NCBI RefSeq assembly: GCF_001306115.1
Contig: NZ_LGCL01000032.1
Coordinates: forward strand, 1-64,000
Source of the DNA: Ornatilinea apprima
Lineage (GTDB): Bacteria > Chloroflexota > Anaerolineae > Anaerolineales > Anaerolineaceae
Direction of reading: 5' to 3'
Length of the DNA: 64,000 nucleotides
The position numbers and the translations under genes are program-made. Shown here in pieces: positions 25,742 through 34,737 of the stretch; positions within the stretch are counted from its first letter, which is position 1, and each line of letters starts with the position of its first letter. The notes under the pieces were generated by a model. The model searched no databases, was not told the origin of the DNA, and saw nothing but the letters and a program-made list of their open reading frames with translations.

Positions 25742-27814
25742 ATGCCCAACCGCCTGAAGGATTCAAACTCCCCTTACCTGCTCCAGCACGCTCACAACCC
25801 GGTTGATTGGCAGCCCTGGGACGAACAGGCGTTGCGGCTCGCGCGCGAGCAAAACAAGCCCATTTTCTTAAGCATAGGGTACGCCGCCTGCCACTGGTGC
25901 CATGTGATGGAATCAGAATCGTTCACCGACCCCGAAATTGCCAATCTTCTCAACACTCATTTCATCAGCATCAAAGTGGACCGTGAGGAGCGCCCGGACC
26001 TGGACACGATTTACATGAATGCTGTTATATCCATGACCGGGCAGGGCGGCTGGCCGATGAGTGTCTTTCTCACACCCGAGCAAAAACCCTTTTTCGGCGG
26101 TACCTATTTCCCACCCCACCCACGCAATGGCATGCCTTCTTTCAAACAGGTTCTGCTCTCCATTGTCCGCTTCTGGCAGCAAGAGCCTGAAGAAGCCCGC
26201 CGCCTGGCCGGCTCGCTGACCGAGCAGATTGCCAACGCCCTGGATTTCCAGATTGATTCATCCGCGTCCGGCGCTGCCGACGAGCAAGCCATCTCACAGG
26301 CTGCGCAGAAATTAATCGAAACGTACAACTGGAACGATGGCGGCTGGGGGTCTGCCCCCCGCTTCCCCGCGCCAATGAGCATTGAATTCCTTCTTCAGCA
26401 AGGAATGCGGGGCAACGCCGATGCCATGCGCCTGTGTTTGCACCTGCTTGATCACATGCGCCAAGGCGGCATGTATGACCTGGTCAGCGGCGGATTTCAC
26501 CGCTACAGCACAGATCGCTACTGGCATGTTCCGCACTTTGAGAAGATGCTTTACGATAACGCCCAGCTTGCCAGGGTGTATCTGCATGCGTGGATAGTGA
26601 GCGGAAACCCTGCCTACCGGCAAGTCGCCCAACAAACCCTGGACTTTATTCTCAGGGACCTGTCTCACCCGGCAGGCGGCTTCTTTAGCAGTCTGGATGC
26701 CGACTCGGAGGGTGTGGAAGGGGATTATTATACCTTCACCGCTGAAGAGATCCAATCTGCGCGATCCACACTGCCAGCCCGGGTCTTTGAGCCATTCGCC
26801 CTGACCGGGAAATTTGACAAAGCCGGCCCTTTCTTGCTGCGCTACAAAGATCAATCCGACTTGCAAACCGCCGGTGACCCAGCCGCGCTGGATGTATCAC
26901 CTCTGCTTGAATCGCTGCGCAAGATTCGCGAGAGCAAAAAACGCCCGCGCGTCGATGATAAGATCATCGTCCTCTGGAACGCCCTGGCGCTGCGCGCCTT
27001 CTCTGAAGCCGCCCGCTATCTGAACGAGCCGCGCTATCGGAAAGCCGCTCAAAAGAATGCCGCGTTTTTGCTGGAAAACCTCTATTCATCCCCTCAACTG
27101 TATCGCTCCTGGCGAAACGGCGCCGCCGCCCAGCCCGCCTTTTTGGAAGATTACACCGGGCTGGCCGTCGCGCTTTTCTCACTTTACCAGGTGGACGCCA
27201 ACCCGCGCTGGTATCAAGCCGCGATTGACCTAACCCGCCTGTGCCTGGATCGGTTCTCTGCCCCGAACGGAGGTTTTTATGAATCGCCGCCCGCCCAAGA
27301 GAACCTCATCGCTCAAATGAAGAATGTTCAGGACAACGTTACCCCCTCGGGAAACGCCCTGGCTGCCCACGCAGTATTGCTGGCCGCCCAAATGGATGCG
27401 CAATTCCCCTACCGGGCAGAAGTCATGAAGCTCTTTACCAGCCAGCAATCCCTGATATCCCGCTATCCTTCTTCATTTGCATACTGGCTTACCCTCTCCC
27501 CGCTGGTCTTGTCTCAACCCATGCAGCTAATTATTGTCTATACGCAATCTTCACAACAATCAAAAACCTTTCTCGATCTCGCCCGCCGCGTATTTCTGCC
27601 CGGCAGCGTCTTCATCGCCGCGCCAGAGCCCATCGACACCGCTCATGCTCCCCTGCTGAATAACCGCTCCGCGCAAAACGGCCAGCCCACAGCTTATCTC
27701 TGCCAGAATTTTGTTTGCCAGCTCCCGCTGATCTCGCTCTCGCAGTTCGCGCAAGCCCTCCAGCAGACGGGCGCGGTCATCGCTCCCGCAGAAACGTCAG
27801 CAAAGTCCGGTTAA
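25742..27814 (+). CDS. DUF255 thioredoxin-fold / six-hairpin protein (YyaL, SPATA20-like)
   Basis: The 690-residue protein begins with [20 protein letters not shown], the hallmark of the DUF255 family, then a thioredoxin-like domain with a C-H-W-C redox-type pair (Cys50/Cys53) in [11 protein letters not shown] and the conserved [12 protein letters not shown] loop. The rest is an (alpha/alpha)6-type domain like N-acylglucosamine epimerases, with [13 protein letters not shown] and [13 protein letters not shown] motifs. Function is unknown across all domains of life. GGAAAA precedes the chosen ATG. Its last 38 bases overlap the convergent alpha/beta hydrolase gene. Confidence 0.9.
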   Translation: MPNRLKDSNSPYLLQHAHNPVDWQPWDEQALRLAREQNKPIFLSIGYAACHWCHVMESESFTDPEIANLLNTHFISIKVDREERPDLDTIYMNAVISMTGQGGWPMSVFLTPEQKPFFGGTYFPPHPRNGMPSFKQVLLSIVRFWQQEPEEARRLAGSLTEQIANALDFQIDSSASGAADEQAISQAAQKLIETYNWNDGGWGSAPRFPAPMSIEFLLQQGMRGNADAMRLCLHLLDHMRQGGMYDLVSGGFHRYSTDRYWHVPHFEKMLYDNAQLARVYLHAWIVSGNPAYRQVAQQTLDFILRDLSHPAGGFFSSLDADSEGVEGDYYTFTAEEIQSARSTLPARVFEPFALTGKFDKAGPFLLRYKDQSDLQTAGDPAALDVSPLLESLRKIRESKKRPRVDDKIIVLWNALALRAFSEAARYLNEPRYRKAAQKNAAFLLENLYSSPQLYRSWRNGAAAQPAFLEDYTGLAVALFSLYQVDANPRWYQAAIDLTRLCLDRFSAPNGGFYESPPAQENLIAQMKNVQDNVTPSGNALAAHAVLLAAQMDAQFPYRAEVMKLFTSQQSLISRYPSSFAYWLTLSPLVLSQPMQLIIVYTQSSQQSKTFLDLARRVFLPGSVFIAAPEPIDTAHAPLLNNRSAQNGQPTAYLCQNFVCQLPLISLSQFAQALQQTGAVIAPAETSAKSG

Positions 27815-28589
27815 ATTCCTCCGCCTGGTCAATCAACACCGCGTGGCCGGATTGCTCAATCCGCACCTGGCGCGCGTTTGGCAGCCGGCTGGCCAGCTCG
27901 GTTTGGATCGATGGCGCAATGGTCGTGTCCTCCTCGCTGGTGACAACCAGAGCGGGCATCGATAATTTTTTTGCTTTGCGCCGCGCGTCAAAAACCGCCA
28001 GCGAGAGCATTGCCTGCCGGTAAACCCTGGGACTGGCTTGCAAAATCTTCTCTACCACCAGCTCCCGCCAAATCGTCTGGTCTTCCCGTGGAAAAACACG
28101 CTCAGCCACCTGCGCCGCCTGTTGGTCCAGTCCCCGGAAATTCAAAGTAACAAACCGCCGCGTCAGGTAGCGCGTTTCTCCGCTGAAGCGAATGCGCAGG
28201 TGAGCAAACGTGTTCACCAAAACCAATTTCTCTACGCGTTCCGCGCAGATCAATGCCAACTCTTGCGCCACGGCGCCGCCCATCGAATGCCCCACCAGGG
28301 AAAATCGTTCAACCCCCAGTGCTGCCAGCCACGCTGCCAGCTTCTCTGCTGTGCGCTTCACGCTCCAGCGTTGAGCATAGGCTGCGGAACGCCCAAACCC
28401 TGGCAGGTCGGGGGCCAGCGGCCTGAACCCCGCAGCGATGAGTACCGGATACTGAAACACCCAGCTTTCCGCGTCTGCGCCCAAGCCGTGCAGCAACACA
28501 ATCACACGCTGGCGATCAGGCGCCGGGTCCAGGTAGGCAATGCCCAGGCGTTCTTTCCAAAGGCCGGTATAATTCAAATACGGTTTCAT
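27777..28589 (-). CDS. Alpha/beta-fold hydrolase
   Basis: A 270-residue hydrolase with the oxyanion segment [13 protein letters not shown], the nucleophile elbow GHSMGG (Ser102), an acid in [12 protein letters not shown] and the catalytic His in [12 protein letters not shown]. These features match the epoxide hydrolase/MhpC/haloperoxidase-like branch of esterases. The substrate cannot be assigned. The start is divergent from murA with an 80-base gap. Its 3' end overlaps the convergent DUF255 gene by 38 bases, an unusually long antisense overlap for the window. Confidence 0.87.
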   Translation of the reverse strand: MKPYLNYTGLWKERLGIAYLDPAPDRQRVIVLLHGLGADAESWVFQYPVLIAAGFRPLAPDLPGFGRSAAYAQRWSVKRTAEKLAAWLAALGVERFSLVGHSMGGAVAQELALICAERVEKLVLVNTFAHLRIRFSGETRYLTRRFVTLNFRGLDQQAAQVAERVFPREDQTIWRELVVEKILQASPRVYRQAMLSLAVFDARRKAKKLSMPALVVTSEEDTTIAPSIQTELASRLPNARQVRIEQSGHAVLIDQAEEFNRTLLTFLRER

Positions 28590-28668
28590 CCTGGATCAAT
28601 TATAGTCCTCTGGTAAAATTTATTAATAAGATCAACTCGACAGCATCCAATTGCAAAACGGAGGTGTT

Positions 28669-29952
28669 ATGGAAAAATTCATCATCGAAGGCTCTCAACC
28701 ACTTTCGGGCGAGGTTACTCCCGCAGGAAACAAAAACGCCGCCCTGCCTTTGCTCTCCGCCTGCATGCTGACCGATGAACCCATCATTCTTAAGAATGTG
28801 CCCGACATCCTGGATGTCAACGCCATGCGATCTCTGCTGGAAAGCCTGGGCGTCAGTATCCAGAATCTGGATCAACACACCTGGCAAATCCAGGCCAAAG
28901 AGATCCGCCCTGCTGATTTAGACCCCGACATGTGCCGCCGCATCCGCGCCTCCATCCTTTTAGCCGGCCCTATGACCGCCCGCATGGGCGAGCTGCAACT
29001 CCCCCCGCCCGGTGGAGATGTGATTGGCCGCCGCCGGGTGGATACGCACATCCTCGCCCTCGAAAAATTGGGCGCGCAGGTGCACTATGATCGCTCCTTT
29101 ATCTTCAAAGCCAACGGCTTGAAAGGCGCAGACATTCTACTGGACGAAGCCAGCGTTACCGCTACCGAAAATGCGATCACGGCGGCTGTTACCGCGAAAG
29201 GCACAACCACCCTGCGTAACTGCGCCTCCGAACCGCATATCCAGGAGCTTTGCCATTTCCTCAACGGTCTGGGCGCGAAGATCGAAAATATCGGTTCCAA
29301 CACCCTGCACATCACCGGCGTAGACCGCCTGCATGGCGGCGAGTTCACCATTGGCCCCGATTATTTGGAAGTCGTTTCCTTTGTCGGCGCGGCAGTCGTT
29401 ACCCGCGGACAAATTCGCATCCGCAATGCCGGTGTGCGCTACCTGGATATGATTCGCCTGGTGATGAAACGCTTGGGCGTGCATTGGATCGAGGAGGGAG
29501 AAGACATCCTTATTCCTTCCGACCAGAAGCTGGAAGTGGAACCAGATCTGGGCGGCGCCATCCCCGAAATCAGCGTCATGCCCTGGCCGGCCTTTCCCAC
29601 CGACTTAATGAGTATCGCCATTGTGATCGCCACCCAATCCAAAGGCTCCGTGCTCTTCCACGATTGGATGTACCCCTCGCGCATGTTCTTCACCGACAAA
29701 CTGGTGGGCATGGGCGCGCATATCGTCTTGTGCGACCCGCACCGCTGCATTGTGCAGGGACCCAGCCGCTTATATGGCGAAAAAATGGAAAGCCCCGATA
29801 TCCGCGCGGGTATGGCCCTTCTCCTCGCCGCCCTTTCGGCGGAAGGAAAATCAATCATTCGCAACGTCGGGCAGATTGACCGGGGCTACGAAAAGGTGGA
29901 CCAGAAATTAGCCGCCCTGGGCGCAAAAATTGAACGCTTAACCCAGGCTTAA
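28669..29952 (+). CDS. murA: UDP-N-acetylglucosamine 1-carboxyvinyltransferase MurA, Asp at the fosfomycin site
   Basis: MurA transfers enolpyruvate from PEP to UDP-GlcNAc, the first committed step of peptidoglycan synthesis. The 427-residue sequence has the catalytic Lys22-Asn23 in GNKNAALP, Arg93 in RRIRASILLAGP and TARMGELQLPPPGG. The residue equivalent to E. coli Cys115 is Asp117 (PGGDVIGRRRVD). Cys is the residue alkylated by fosfomycin, and MurA enzymes with Asp there (Mycobacterium, Chlamydia) are naturally insensitive. A CGGAGG site supports the ATG. A strong terminator follows. Confidence 0.96.
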   Translation: MEKFIIEGSQPLSGEVTPAGNKNAALPLLSACMLTDEPIILKNVPDILDVNAMRSLLESLGVSIQNLDQHTWQIQAKEIRPADLDPDMCRRIRASILLAGPMTARMGELQLPPPGGDVIGRRRVDTHILALEKLGAQVHYDRSFIFKANGLKGADILLDEASVTATENAITAAVTAKGTTTLRNCASEPHIQELCHFLNGLGAKIENIGSNTLHITGVDRLHGGEFTIGPDYLEVVSFVGAAVVTRGQIRIRNAGVRYLDMIRLVMKRLGVHWIEEGEDILIPSDQKLEVEPDLGGAIPEISVMPWPAFPTDLMSIAIVIATQSKGSVLFHDWMYPSRMFFTDKLVGMGAHIVLCDPHRCIVQGPSRLYGEKMESPDIRAGMALLLAALSAEGKSIIRNVGQIDRGYEKVDQKLAALGAKIERLTQA

Positions 29953-29975
29953 TGCCCCCCGCTAAGCAACCAAAA

Positions 29976-30015
29976 ACAACGGCTGCGGAAAATCCACAGC
30001 CGTTGTTGGTTTTTT
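29976..30015 (+). terminator. Terminator after murA
   Basis: The 10-bp stem ACAACGGCTG/CAGCCGTTGT is followed by TGG and six T. The upstream flank CCAAAAA also gives a T-run on the minus strand, so it can serve the convergent thioredoxin gene too. Confidence 0.9.
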
Positions 30016-30038
30016 ATTGGTCCTTTTTTCCGTCGAAG

Positions 30039-30395
30039 TTACGCGCCCGTCTGCGCCTGCCCGGCCACTTCCAGGAATTGCTCAACAATATCGCGCAGCA
30101 TGCCTTCCGGCAGCGCCCCGGTTTGCCGGTGAACAACTTTTCCGTTGGCCACAAACAACATGGTCGGGATGCCTTGCACATTGAACTGGGTGGCCCAGCG
30201 CGGATGTTCATCGGTATTCACTTTGGCAATCAGCAGCTTGCCTGAATACTCTTTGGCAAATTTTTCCAAAGCAGGGGCAATCATCTTGCACGGCCCACAC
30301 CAGGGGGCCCAAAAATCGACCACCACAGGGATACTGGATTTCAAAACGACTTTTTCAAACGATTCATCAGATACATGGACAGGTTCTTGGATCAT
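30039..30395 (-). CDS. trxA: Thioredoxin
   Basis: A 118-residue thioredoxin with the redox motif WCGPC (Cys33/Cys36), the buried VVDFWAPWC strand, the cis-proline loop GIPTM and the F-x-x-G-x-V strand before the last helix. It reduces protein disulfides in the cytoplasm. An AAGGAG ribosome site lies 7 bases before the ATG. It sits behind its own predicted promoter, within which an inverted repeat covers the -10 element. The FmdB zinc-ribbon gene lies upstream in the same direction. Confidence 0.95.
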   Translation of the reverse strand: MIQEPVHVSDESFEKVVLKSSIPVVVDFWAPWCGPCKMIAPALEKFAKEYSGKLLIAKVNTDEHPRWATQFNVQGIPTMLFVANGKVVHRQTGALPEGMLRDIVEQFLEVAGQAQTGA

Positions 30396-30455
30396 GAATA
30401 CTCCTTGGCCGGCAGTAAGCGCGGGCGGTAATAATTTTTTCCTAATTCAACCAAA

Positions 30456-30492
30456 TTGGTATGATTATACCAAAAGTTGGGTTATTCGTCAG
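30456..30492 (-). promoter_or_regulatory. Thioredoxin promoter overlapped by an inverted repeat
   Basis: On the minus strand CTGACG and a perfect TATAAT are separated by 17 bases. The -10 element lies inside the palindrome TTGGTAT-AATC-ATACCAA (30456-30473), a position typical of a repressor operator. Confidence 0.65.
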
Positions 30493-30695
30493 TCCTTCAC
30501 CGCTTCAGTCGATTTTTTGCGATGGTCAGTGCTGTACCACCCGCTGCCCTTAAAGACCACCGACGGCGCCGAGTATTCTCTGCGCACATTTACGTGTCCA
30601 TTCGGGCAGGTTATATTCCCGTCGCCGTCCTTAAACGAGCGCCGCTGTTCAAAACGAGCACCACATTCACTGCATATATAAGTATAAACTGGCAT
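30489..30695 (-). CDS. FmdB-family zinc ribbon protein
   Basis: A 68-residue protein opening MPVYTYICSECGARFEQRRS, the signature of the FmdB/CxxC_CxxC_SSSS family. Cysteines in C-S-E-C and C-P-N-G-H form a putative zinc ribbon; the second half uses a Cys-His pair rather than CxxC. These proteins are named for a regulator of a formamidase operon, but a general function is not established. GGAGG precedes the ATG. It lies 93 bases upstream of the thioredoxin ATG; its 3' end overlaps the thioredoxin promoter. Confidence 0.88.
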   Translation of the reverse strand: MPVYTYICSECGARFEQRRSFKDGDGNITCPNGHVNVRREYSAPSVVFKGSGWYSTDHRKKSTEAVKD

Positions 30696-30745
30696 ACATC
30701 CTCCAGAAATACGGGTATCGGCAAAAAAACCGCAGTTGAACTATC

Positions 30746-30790
30746 AAACAAAAAGATAACCCGCTCGCGTTAGAAATGCACAAGCGGTTT
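30746..30790 (-). terminator. Probable terminator of the signalling operon
   Basis: On the minus strand AACCGCT pairs with AGCGGGTT (one bulge) across an 18-base loop, followed by ATCTTTTTG. It lies just after the response regulator stop. The stem is modest. Confidence 0.5.
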
Positions 30791-30819
30791 ATTAATTTTT
30801 TGTTTGCGCGCAGCCTGCC

Positions 30820-31542
30820 TCACCCTGCTTGCTTTCGATAGTCCACAAAGCGGTACCCTACCCCCCGCTCCGTTAATATGTATTGCGGGTTGGATGGATC
30901 TTTCTCCAATTTTTGGCGCAAATAATTCACGTAGAGGCGCACATAATGGGATTCATCCCGGTATTCGTATCCCCACACCTTGGAAAGAATTTGATCATAC
31001 GTCATCACCCAGCCGGCATTTTGCACCAGATGATAGAGAAGGCGGTACTCGGTCGGCCGTAGTTGTACTTTTTCGCCTTCCACCCACACTTCCCGGCGGC
31101 CAAAATCGATTTTCAGGCGGTCATCCACCTCAATAAGCTCTTTCGAGCCCGAACCCGCCAATTCTGTGCGCCGCAAAACGGCGCGCACCCGGCTCACCAA
31201 TTCCCGTGGTGAAAACGGTTTGGTCACGTAATCATCCGCGCCAAACTCCAGCCCTTTCACGCGGTCATCTTCCTCGCCTTTTGCCGTCAGCATAATCACC
31301 GGCACATGGGTTACTTCACGCACCAGGCGCAGCACTTCAAACCCATCAATGTCCGGCATCATCACATCCAACAGCACCAGGTCGGGCATGTGGTCGCGCA
31401 CCGCCTGAATGGCGTCCATCCCCCGGTATGCCTCAATCACCTGAAAACCATCATGCTCCAGGTTAAGTCGGATAAACCTGGCCATGCGTTCTTCGTCATC
31501 CACTACTAAAATTAAACGGTTCTGGAATTGGCTCTCCTGCAT
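30820..31542 (-). CDS. OmpR/PhoB-family response regulator
   Basis: A 240-residue two-domain regulator. The receiver domain (8-122) has Asp15/Asp16, the phosphorylation site Asp59 in [13 protein letters not shown], the LTAK Thr and the Lys in YVTKPF. The winged-helix DNA-binding domain (140-236) shows [31 protein letters not shown] and [14 protein letters not shown]. No histidine kinase is adjacent. It is the last gene of the kinase/phosphatase operon, 4 bases after the 79-residue gene. This raises the possibility that its activity is linked to the Ser/Thr pathway, since OmpR-type regulators are known Ser/Thr kinase targets; here that is inference. Confidence 0.93.
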   Translation of the reverse strand: MQESQFQNRLILVVDDEERMARFIRLNLEHDGFQVIEAYRGMDAIQAVRDHMPDLVLLDVMMPDIDGFEVLRLVREVTHVPVIMLTAKGEEDDRVKGLEFGADDYVTKPFSPRELVSRVRAVLRRTELAGSGSKELIEVDDRLKIDFGRREVWVEGEKVQLRPTEYRLLYHLVQNAGWVMTYDQILSKVWGYEYRDESHYVRLYVNYLRQKLEKDPSNPQYILTERGVGYRFVDYRKQAG

Positions 31543-31546
31543 AAGC

Positions 31547-31786
31547 CTACTCCCTCACAAATGAAATAATCTGCTCTTCCTCCTCACCGGGAAGAACCTC
31601 AATGAAATTAATCCGGCTAATGGGCCAGATCACCGTGGTGACGCGCGCATCAATATAGGTGAGATCTTTGCCATCCCGTTTGCGCGGATTACGAACAGTG
31701 ATAATCTGGTCTGTTGGCGTGGGAAGATCCTCTACCTCGCACAGCACCGGGTCTTCATTATGGATATGAATAATAATACTGGGCAT
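31547..31786 (-). CDS. 79-residue protein of unknown function in the signalling operon
   Basis: A small acidic protein without signal peptide, transmembrane segment or cysteine pairs. Predicted mostly beta: an N-terminal strand ([12 protein letters not shown]), a middle [10 protein letters not shown] basic patch, and [17 protein letters not shown] near the end, which looks like a small barrel. I do not recognise the family. It lies 9 bases after the FHA gene and 4 bases before the response regulator gene, so it is certainly cotranscribed and may be an adaptor of that pathway. Confidence 0.78.
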   Translation of the reverse strand: MPSIIIHIHNEDPVLCEVEDLPTPTDQIITVRNPRKRDGKDLTYIDARVTTVIWPISRINFIEVLPGEEEEQIISFVRE

Positions 31787-31795
31787 TTTGATTCC

Positions 31796-32326
31796 CTAAT
31801 CTTTTTGATCAATCAATATTTTAATTCGCAGTTTGCCTAACGCAACCAGGTCGCCATGATTGATGGGATAATCAATATGCGGGCCAATGCGTTGGCCGTT
31901 CACCCGCGTCCCGTTGGAAGAACCAAGGTCAGAAAGGATTATGATTCTTGGGGATATTTTAATCGAAGCGTGCAGCCTGGACACCCCTTGCGAATAAGCG
32001 TCATACGGTGATAGGTCAATATCCGGCAAAATTAATTGTCCCTCCGCCACTCTCCCCAGAGAGAATTCGCGCTTGCCCGAAAGATGAATCATTTTTCCAG
32101 AATCCAGCAGCAGCAGAGAAACCTCCGACTGCGCCATCATGCTGATGTCATCTTCCAGTTCAACATCGGGCAAATCGGTCAGCGGTGACGTAAATAATTC
32201 AGGAGAATCCTCCGAATTCAAGGTTTTGAATTCAAACGCGTCCAACGAAACCAATTGAGCGCCACATTCATTACAGAATAGCGCGCCGTCAGGCTGTTCA
32301 GTGTGGCATTTTGGGCAGATCACCAT
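31796..32326 (-). CDS. Zinc-ribbon and FHA-domain protein
   Basis: The 176-residue protein opens with a zinc ribbon (Cys4, Cys7, Cys18, Cys21 in C-P-K-C and C-N-E-C-G). After an acidic linker it has a C-terminal FHA domain (about 75-173) with F-S-L-G-R, VSRLHASI and LGSSNGTRVNG, the residues that bind phosphothreonine. FHA proteins read out Ser/Thr kinase activity, and the neighbouring kinase and PP2C phosphatase are obvious partners. It starts 3 bases after the J-domain/VWA gene. Confidence 0.92.
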   Translation of the reverse strand: MVICPKCHTEQPDGALFCNECGAQLVSLDAFEFKTLNSEDSPELFTSPLTDLPDVELEDDISMMAQSEVSLLLLDSGKMIHLSGKREFSLGRVAEGQLILPDIDLSPYDAYSQGVSRLHASIKISPRIIILSDLGSSNGTRVNGQRIGPHIDYPINHGDLVALGKLRIKILIDQKD

Positions 32327-32329
32327 AGC

Positions 32330-33784
32330 TCATCTCTCCTGTCCGGAAGGAAGCAACAAAGCTCTTGTTCCATACTTAATTCGTTTATCACCTTCTTGAC
32401 TCATCCGGTGATGTTGTTCAATGTTCTCTGATTCGCGGATAACCACTTTTGCCAGGTCCAAATCACCCATACTGAGCAAGTTGGTCGCTAAATTTTTAAG
32501 ATATTGAGTCGCGCCTTCAATGTTTCCTGTTTTGATGTGGGCGCGCACTTTTTCATGCATCCTGTACAAGTTGATCTTCGACAACGCCTTCAAAATCTCC
32601 GCGGGAGGCTGCCAGTCATCACTGCTATCTGTAATTTTGAGCGTTTGATGCAAATAAATCCGCCGTGGCTGTGCCTCTCCAGGCAGGTTAAACAACAGCC
32701 ACCCATCTATTATTCTAATTTCATCTTTGTCATCAGGCAAATCATTAACCGCAAATTCGCATAAAATCGAAAGGTTTTCTTTATACCGCAGCATTCCCAG
32801 TGGCAGCACATCTTCAATCCCGATTTCGCTGGTGTTGGGGCTGATGCGGTAAGCGTAATTCATAGAAATCAGTGGGTCTTGAACACAATCCAGATGGATA
32901 TTTTTTGCAAACACCGTGCTGCGCACCCCGATTTTCTCATCCAGGTACCGGGCTAATTCTTTGGATGAGCGCACAAAGCTCGTGTTGCCGCCCGTGATGG
33001 AAGCCAATTGATCCAGGAATTCATCATTCCATTCCGCGCCAATGCCCAACCCACTGATCACAATCCCATGCAAAGCCGCATCTCTTGCCAGAGCGAAACA
33101 TTTTTCTTCATCGCCATAGGTGTGGCCGTCGGTTAAGAGGATTAAATGTGCGTCTTGATTTCCGTTCACCACCTCAAGCAGCTTTTTATACCCCAATTCA
33201 AGCCCGTGGAAAATTTCTGTGCCACCGGAAGTTTGAATAGACATCACCGGATATTCATGACGCTGCAATTCATCTGCCGGAGTTGGCGGTAACACCAGCT
33301 CGGCCCGGTCACTGAACGTGACAATGCTGATGATGTCTTGCGGATTCAGGCGTTTGAACAATTGCAGAACATTCGCCTTAACAACTTCCATGCGCTCGCC
33401 TTTCATCGAAGTGGAGCGGTCGATCACCAGCGATATGCAGCGCGGAACTTGCCTGCTAACGTCCATTTCTCCGGTGGCGGTGAATTTTAATAAGCCATAC
33501 ACCAATTGGGCTTCTTTTTTCCACGCGATCTGATCCCTCGACACAAGGAATTCAACCGAGAAAAGCGGATTAAGATCCGCTTCGCTCAGCGTCAGGTCGT
33601 ACCGCTCTCTCCGGCTGATATTGGAAAGGACCTCAAAGGCGTCCTGGATCTTGAGAAACTCTTCCCTGATAGAAGGATCGGGGTTCACATCGGGGTGCAT
33701 GCGTCGGGCCGCAAGGAAATACGCGCCTCTGATCTCCTCAAAAGTCGCGCTTGGAAGCACACCCAATATCTCATAATAATTCAA
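32330..33784 (-). CDS. J-domain and von Willebrand A-domain fusion protein
   Basis: The 484-residue protein starts with a J domain (1-65: NYYEILGVLPSATFEEIRGA, HPD at 30-32, FEVLSNISRRERYDL). That motif stimulates DnaK ATPase. A VWA domain follows (about 113-290) with a complete MIDAS: Asp122, Ser124 and Ser126 in DRSTS, Thr189 in SGGTE, Asp219 in LTDGHT. The C-terminal 190 residues are beta-rich then helical and unassigned. There is no signal peptide. A fusion of these two domains is rare in my experience. It lies between PP2C and FHA genes, recalling TerY-type VWA proteins that occur with a kinase and a PP2C in 'TerY-P' triads. Confidence 0.9.
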   Translation of the reverse strand: MNYYEILGVLPSATFEEIRGAYFLAARRMHPDVNPDPSIREEFLKIQDAFEVLSNISRRERYDLTLSEADLNPLFSVEFLVSRDQIAWKKEAQLVYGLLKFTATGEMDVSRQVPRCISLVIDRSTSMKGERMEVVKANVLQLFKRLNPQDIISIVTFSDRAELVLPPTPADELQRHEYPVMSIQTSGGTEIFHGLELGYKKLLEVVNGNQDAHLILLTDGHTYGDEEKCFALARDAALHGIVISGLGIGAEWNDEFLDQLASITGGNTSFVRSSKELARYLDEKIGVRSTVFAKNIHLDCVQDPLISMNYAYRISPNTSEIGIEDVLPLGMLRYKENLSILCEFAVNDLPDDKDEIRIIDGWLLFNLPGEAQPRRIYLHQTLKITDSSDDWQPPAEILKALSKINLYRMHEKVRAHIKTGNIEGATQYLKNLATNLLSMGDLDLAKVVIRESENIEQHHRMSQEGDKRIKYGTRALLLPSGQER

Positions 33785-33806
33785 AAATGCCCCCTTGCAT
33801 TCATAC

Positions 33807-34703
33807 TCACTCCAAATACTGGACTAAAATCACGCTGATATTATCGGGGCCGCCAGCCGCGTTGGCAGCATCCACAAGCTGCAGGCAGGCCTCGGAAGGA
33901 TCCGGGGCTTTCGTAATGATTCGGAAAATCTCCGCGTCTCCCAACACACCCCACAGTCCATCACTGCAAATCATCAAATAGCCTGGGTGCGGCAGCAAAT
34001 GCGTGTTCACTTCCGGCCGGAAGGGTTCTTGCTGGCCTAATGCCCGGTAAAGAACATTTCGCTGCGGGTGAACAGCCGCTTCATCCTCATTGATTTGGCC
34101 TAATTCAATCAAGCGCCGCACTAAAGAATGGTCTTTTGTTACCGCGCGCATCCGTCCATCGGGGTGGATAAAATACGCCCGGCTGTCGCCCACATGCGCG
34201 ATGGTCACCCGCTCCCCCATTACCAGAGCGGTTGTCAGCGTGGTGCCGCCGCCGGGTGCGTTCTTCACCACAGCCGACTGCGCCTCTTGCACACCTTCTT
34301 CAATAATTTCATGCAAACTCTCAATTTGCGTGCCAGAACGCATACCCAACACCGGAGAATACAGCCGGCTGATTAAATACTCCGCCATCGACCGGACAGC
34401 AAACGCGCTGGCCACCTCACCGTTCTGATGCCCCCCCATTCCGTCCGCCACAATGAAGACACCAAACGGAACGTCGTCCCGGCCGTCGGCGAACATGGCA
34501 TTCAACGTGAATAGCGTATCCTCATTATGGTCGCGTTGCCGGCCCACCGATTGCGCGCTGCCCACCAGTAATTGCGGCGGCGTATGAGCGATCACCTCTT
34601 TTTCCAGGCTCTTAACCTGCTCATTGGAAAGTGGTGTGGTCTGCACATCAGATTCTGATTGTGAAGATTTCTTCGTAAATAATTGTTTGATGAAATCAAA
34701 CAC
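33807..34703 (-). CDS. PP2C-family Ser/Thr protein phosphatase
   Basis: The 298-residue protein carries an approximately 45-residue N-terminal extension, then a PP2C domain with all metal-binding motifs: RDHNEDTLF, VADGMGGHQNGEVAS, GTTLTTAL, HVGDSRAYF, LMICSDGLWG and GGPDNISV. It is a cytoplasmic PrpC/Stp-like phosphatase that reverses Ser/Thr phosphorylation. The gene lies 34 bases after the Ser/Thr kinase gene, the usual kinase/phosphatase pair, and 22 bases before the J-domain/VWA gene. Confidence 0.95.
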   Translation of the reverse strand: MFDFIKQLFTKKSSQSESDVQTTPLSNEQVKSLEKEVIAHTPPQLLVGSAQSVGRQRDHNEDTLFTLNAMFADGRDDVPFGVFIVADGMGGHQNGEVASAFAVRSMAEYLISRLYSPVLGMRSGTQIESLHEIIEEGVQEAQSAVVKNAPGGGTTLTTALVMGERVTIAHVGDSRAYFIHPDGRMRAVTKDHSLVRRLIELGQINEDEAAVHPQRNVLYRALGQQEPFRPEVNTHLLPHPGYLMICSDGLWGVLGDAEIFRIITKAPDPSEACLQLVDAANAAGGPDNISVILVQYLE

Positions 34704-34737
34704 GTTCTCCTCCTTAAAGCCCGGCTTGGTCTGTGCC

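Noticed and set aside
30820-31542. Classical two-component pair with the histidine kinase at 11890-12930
   Set aside because: The kinase is DegS-like (partners are LuxR-type) while the regulator is OmpR-type, and they are 18 kb apart.
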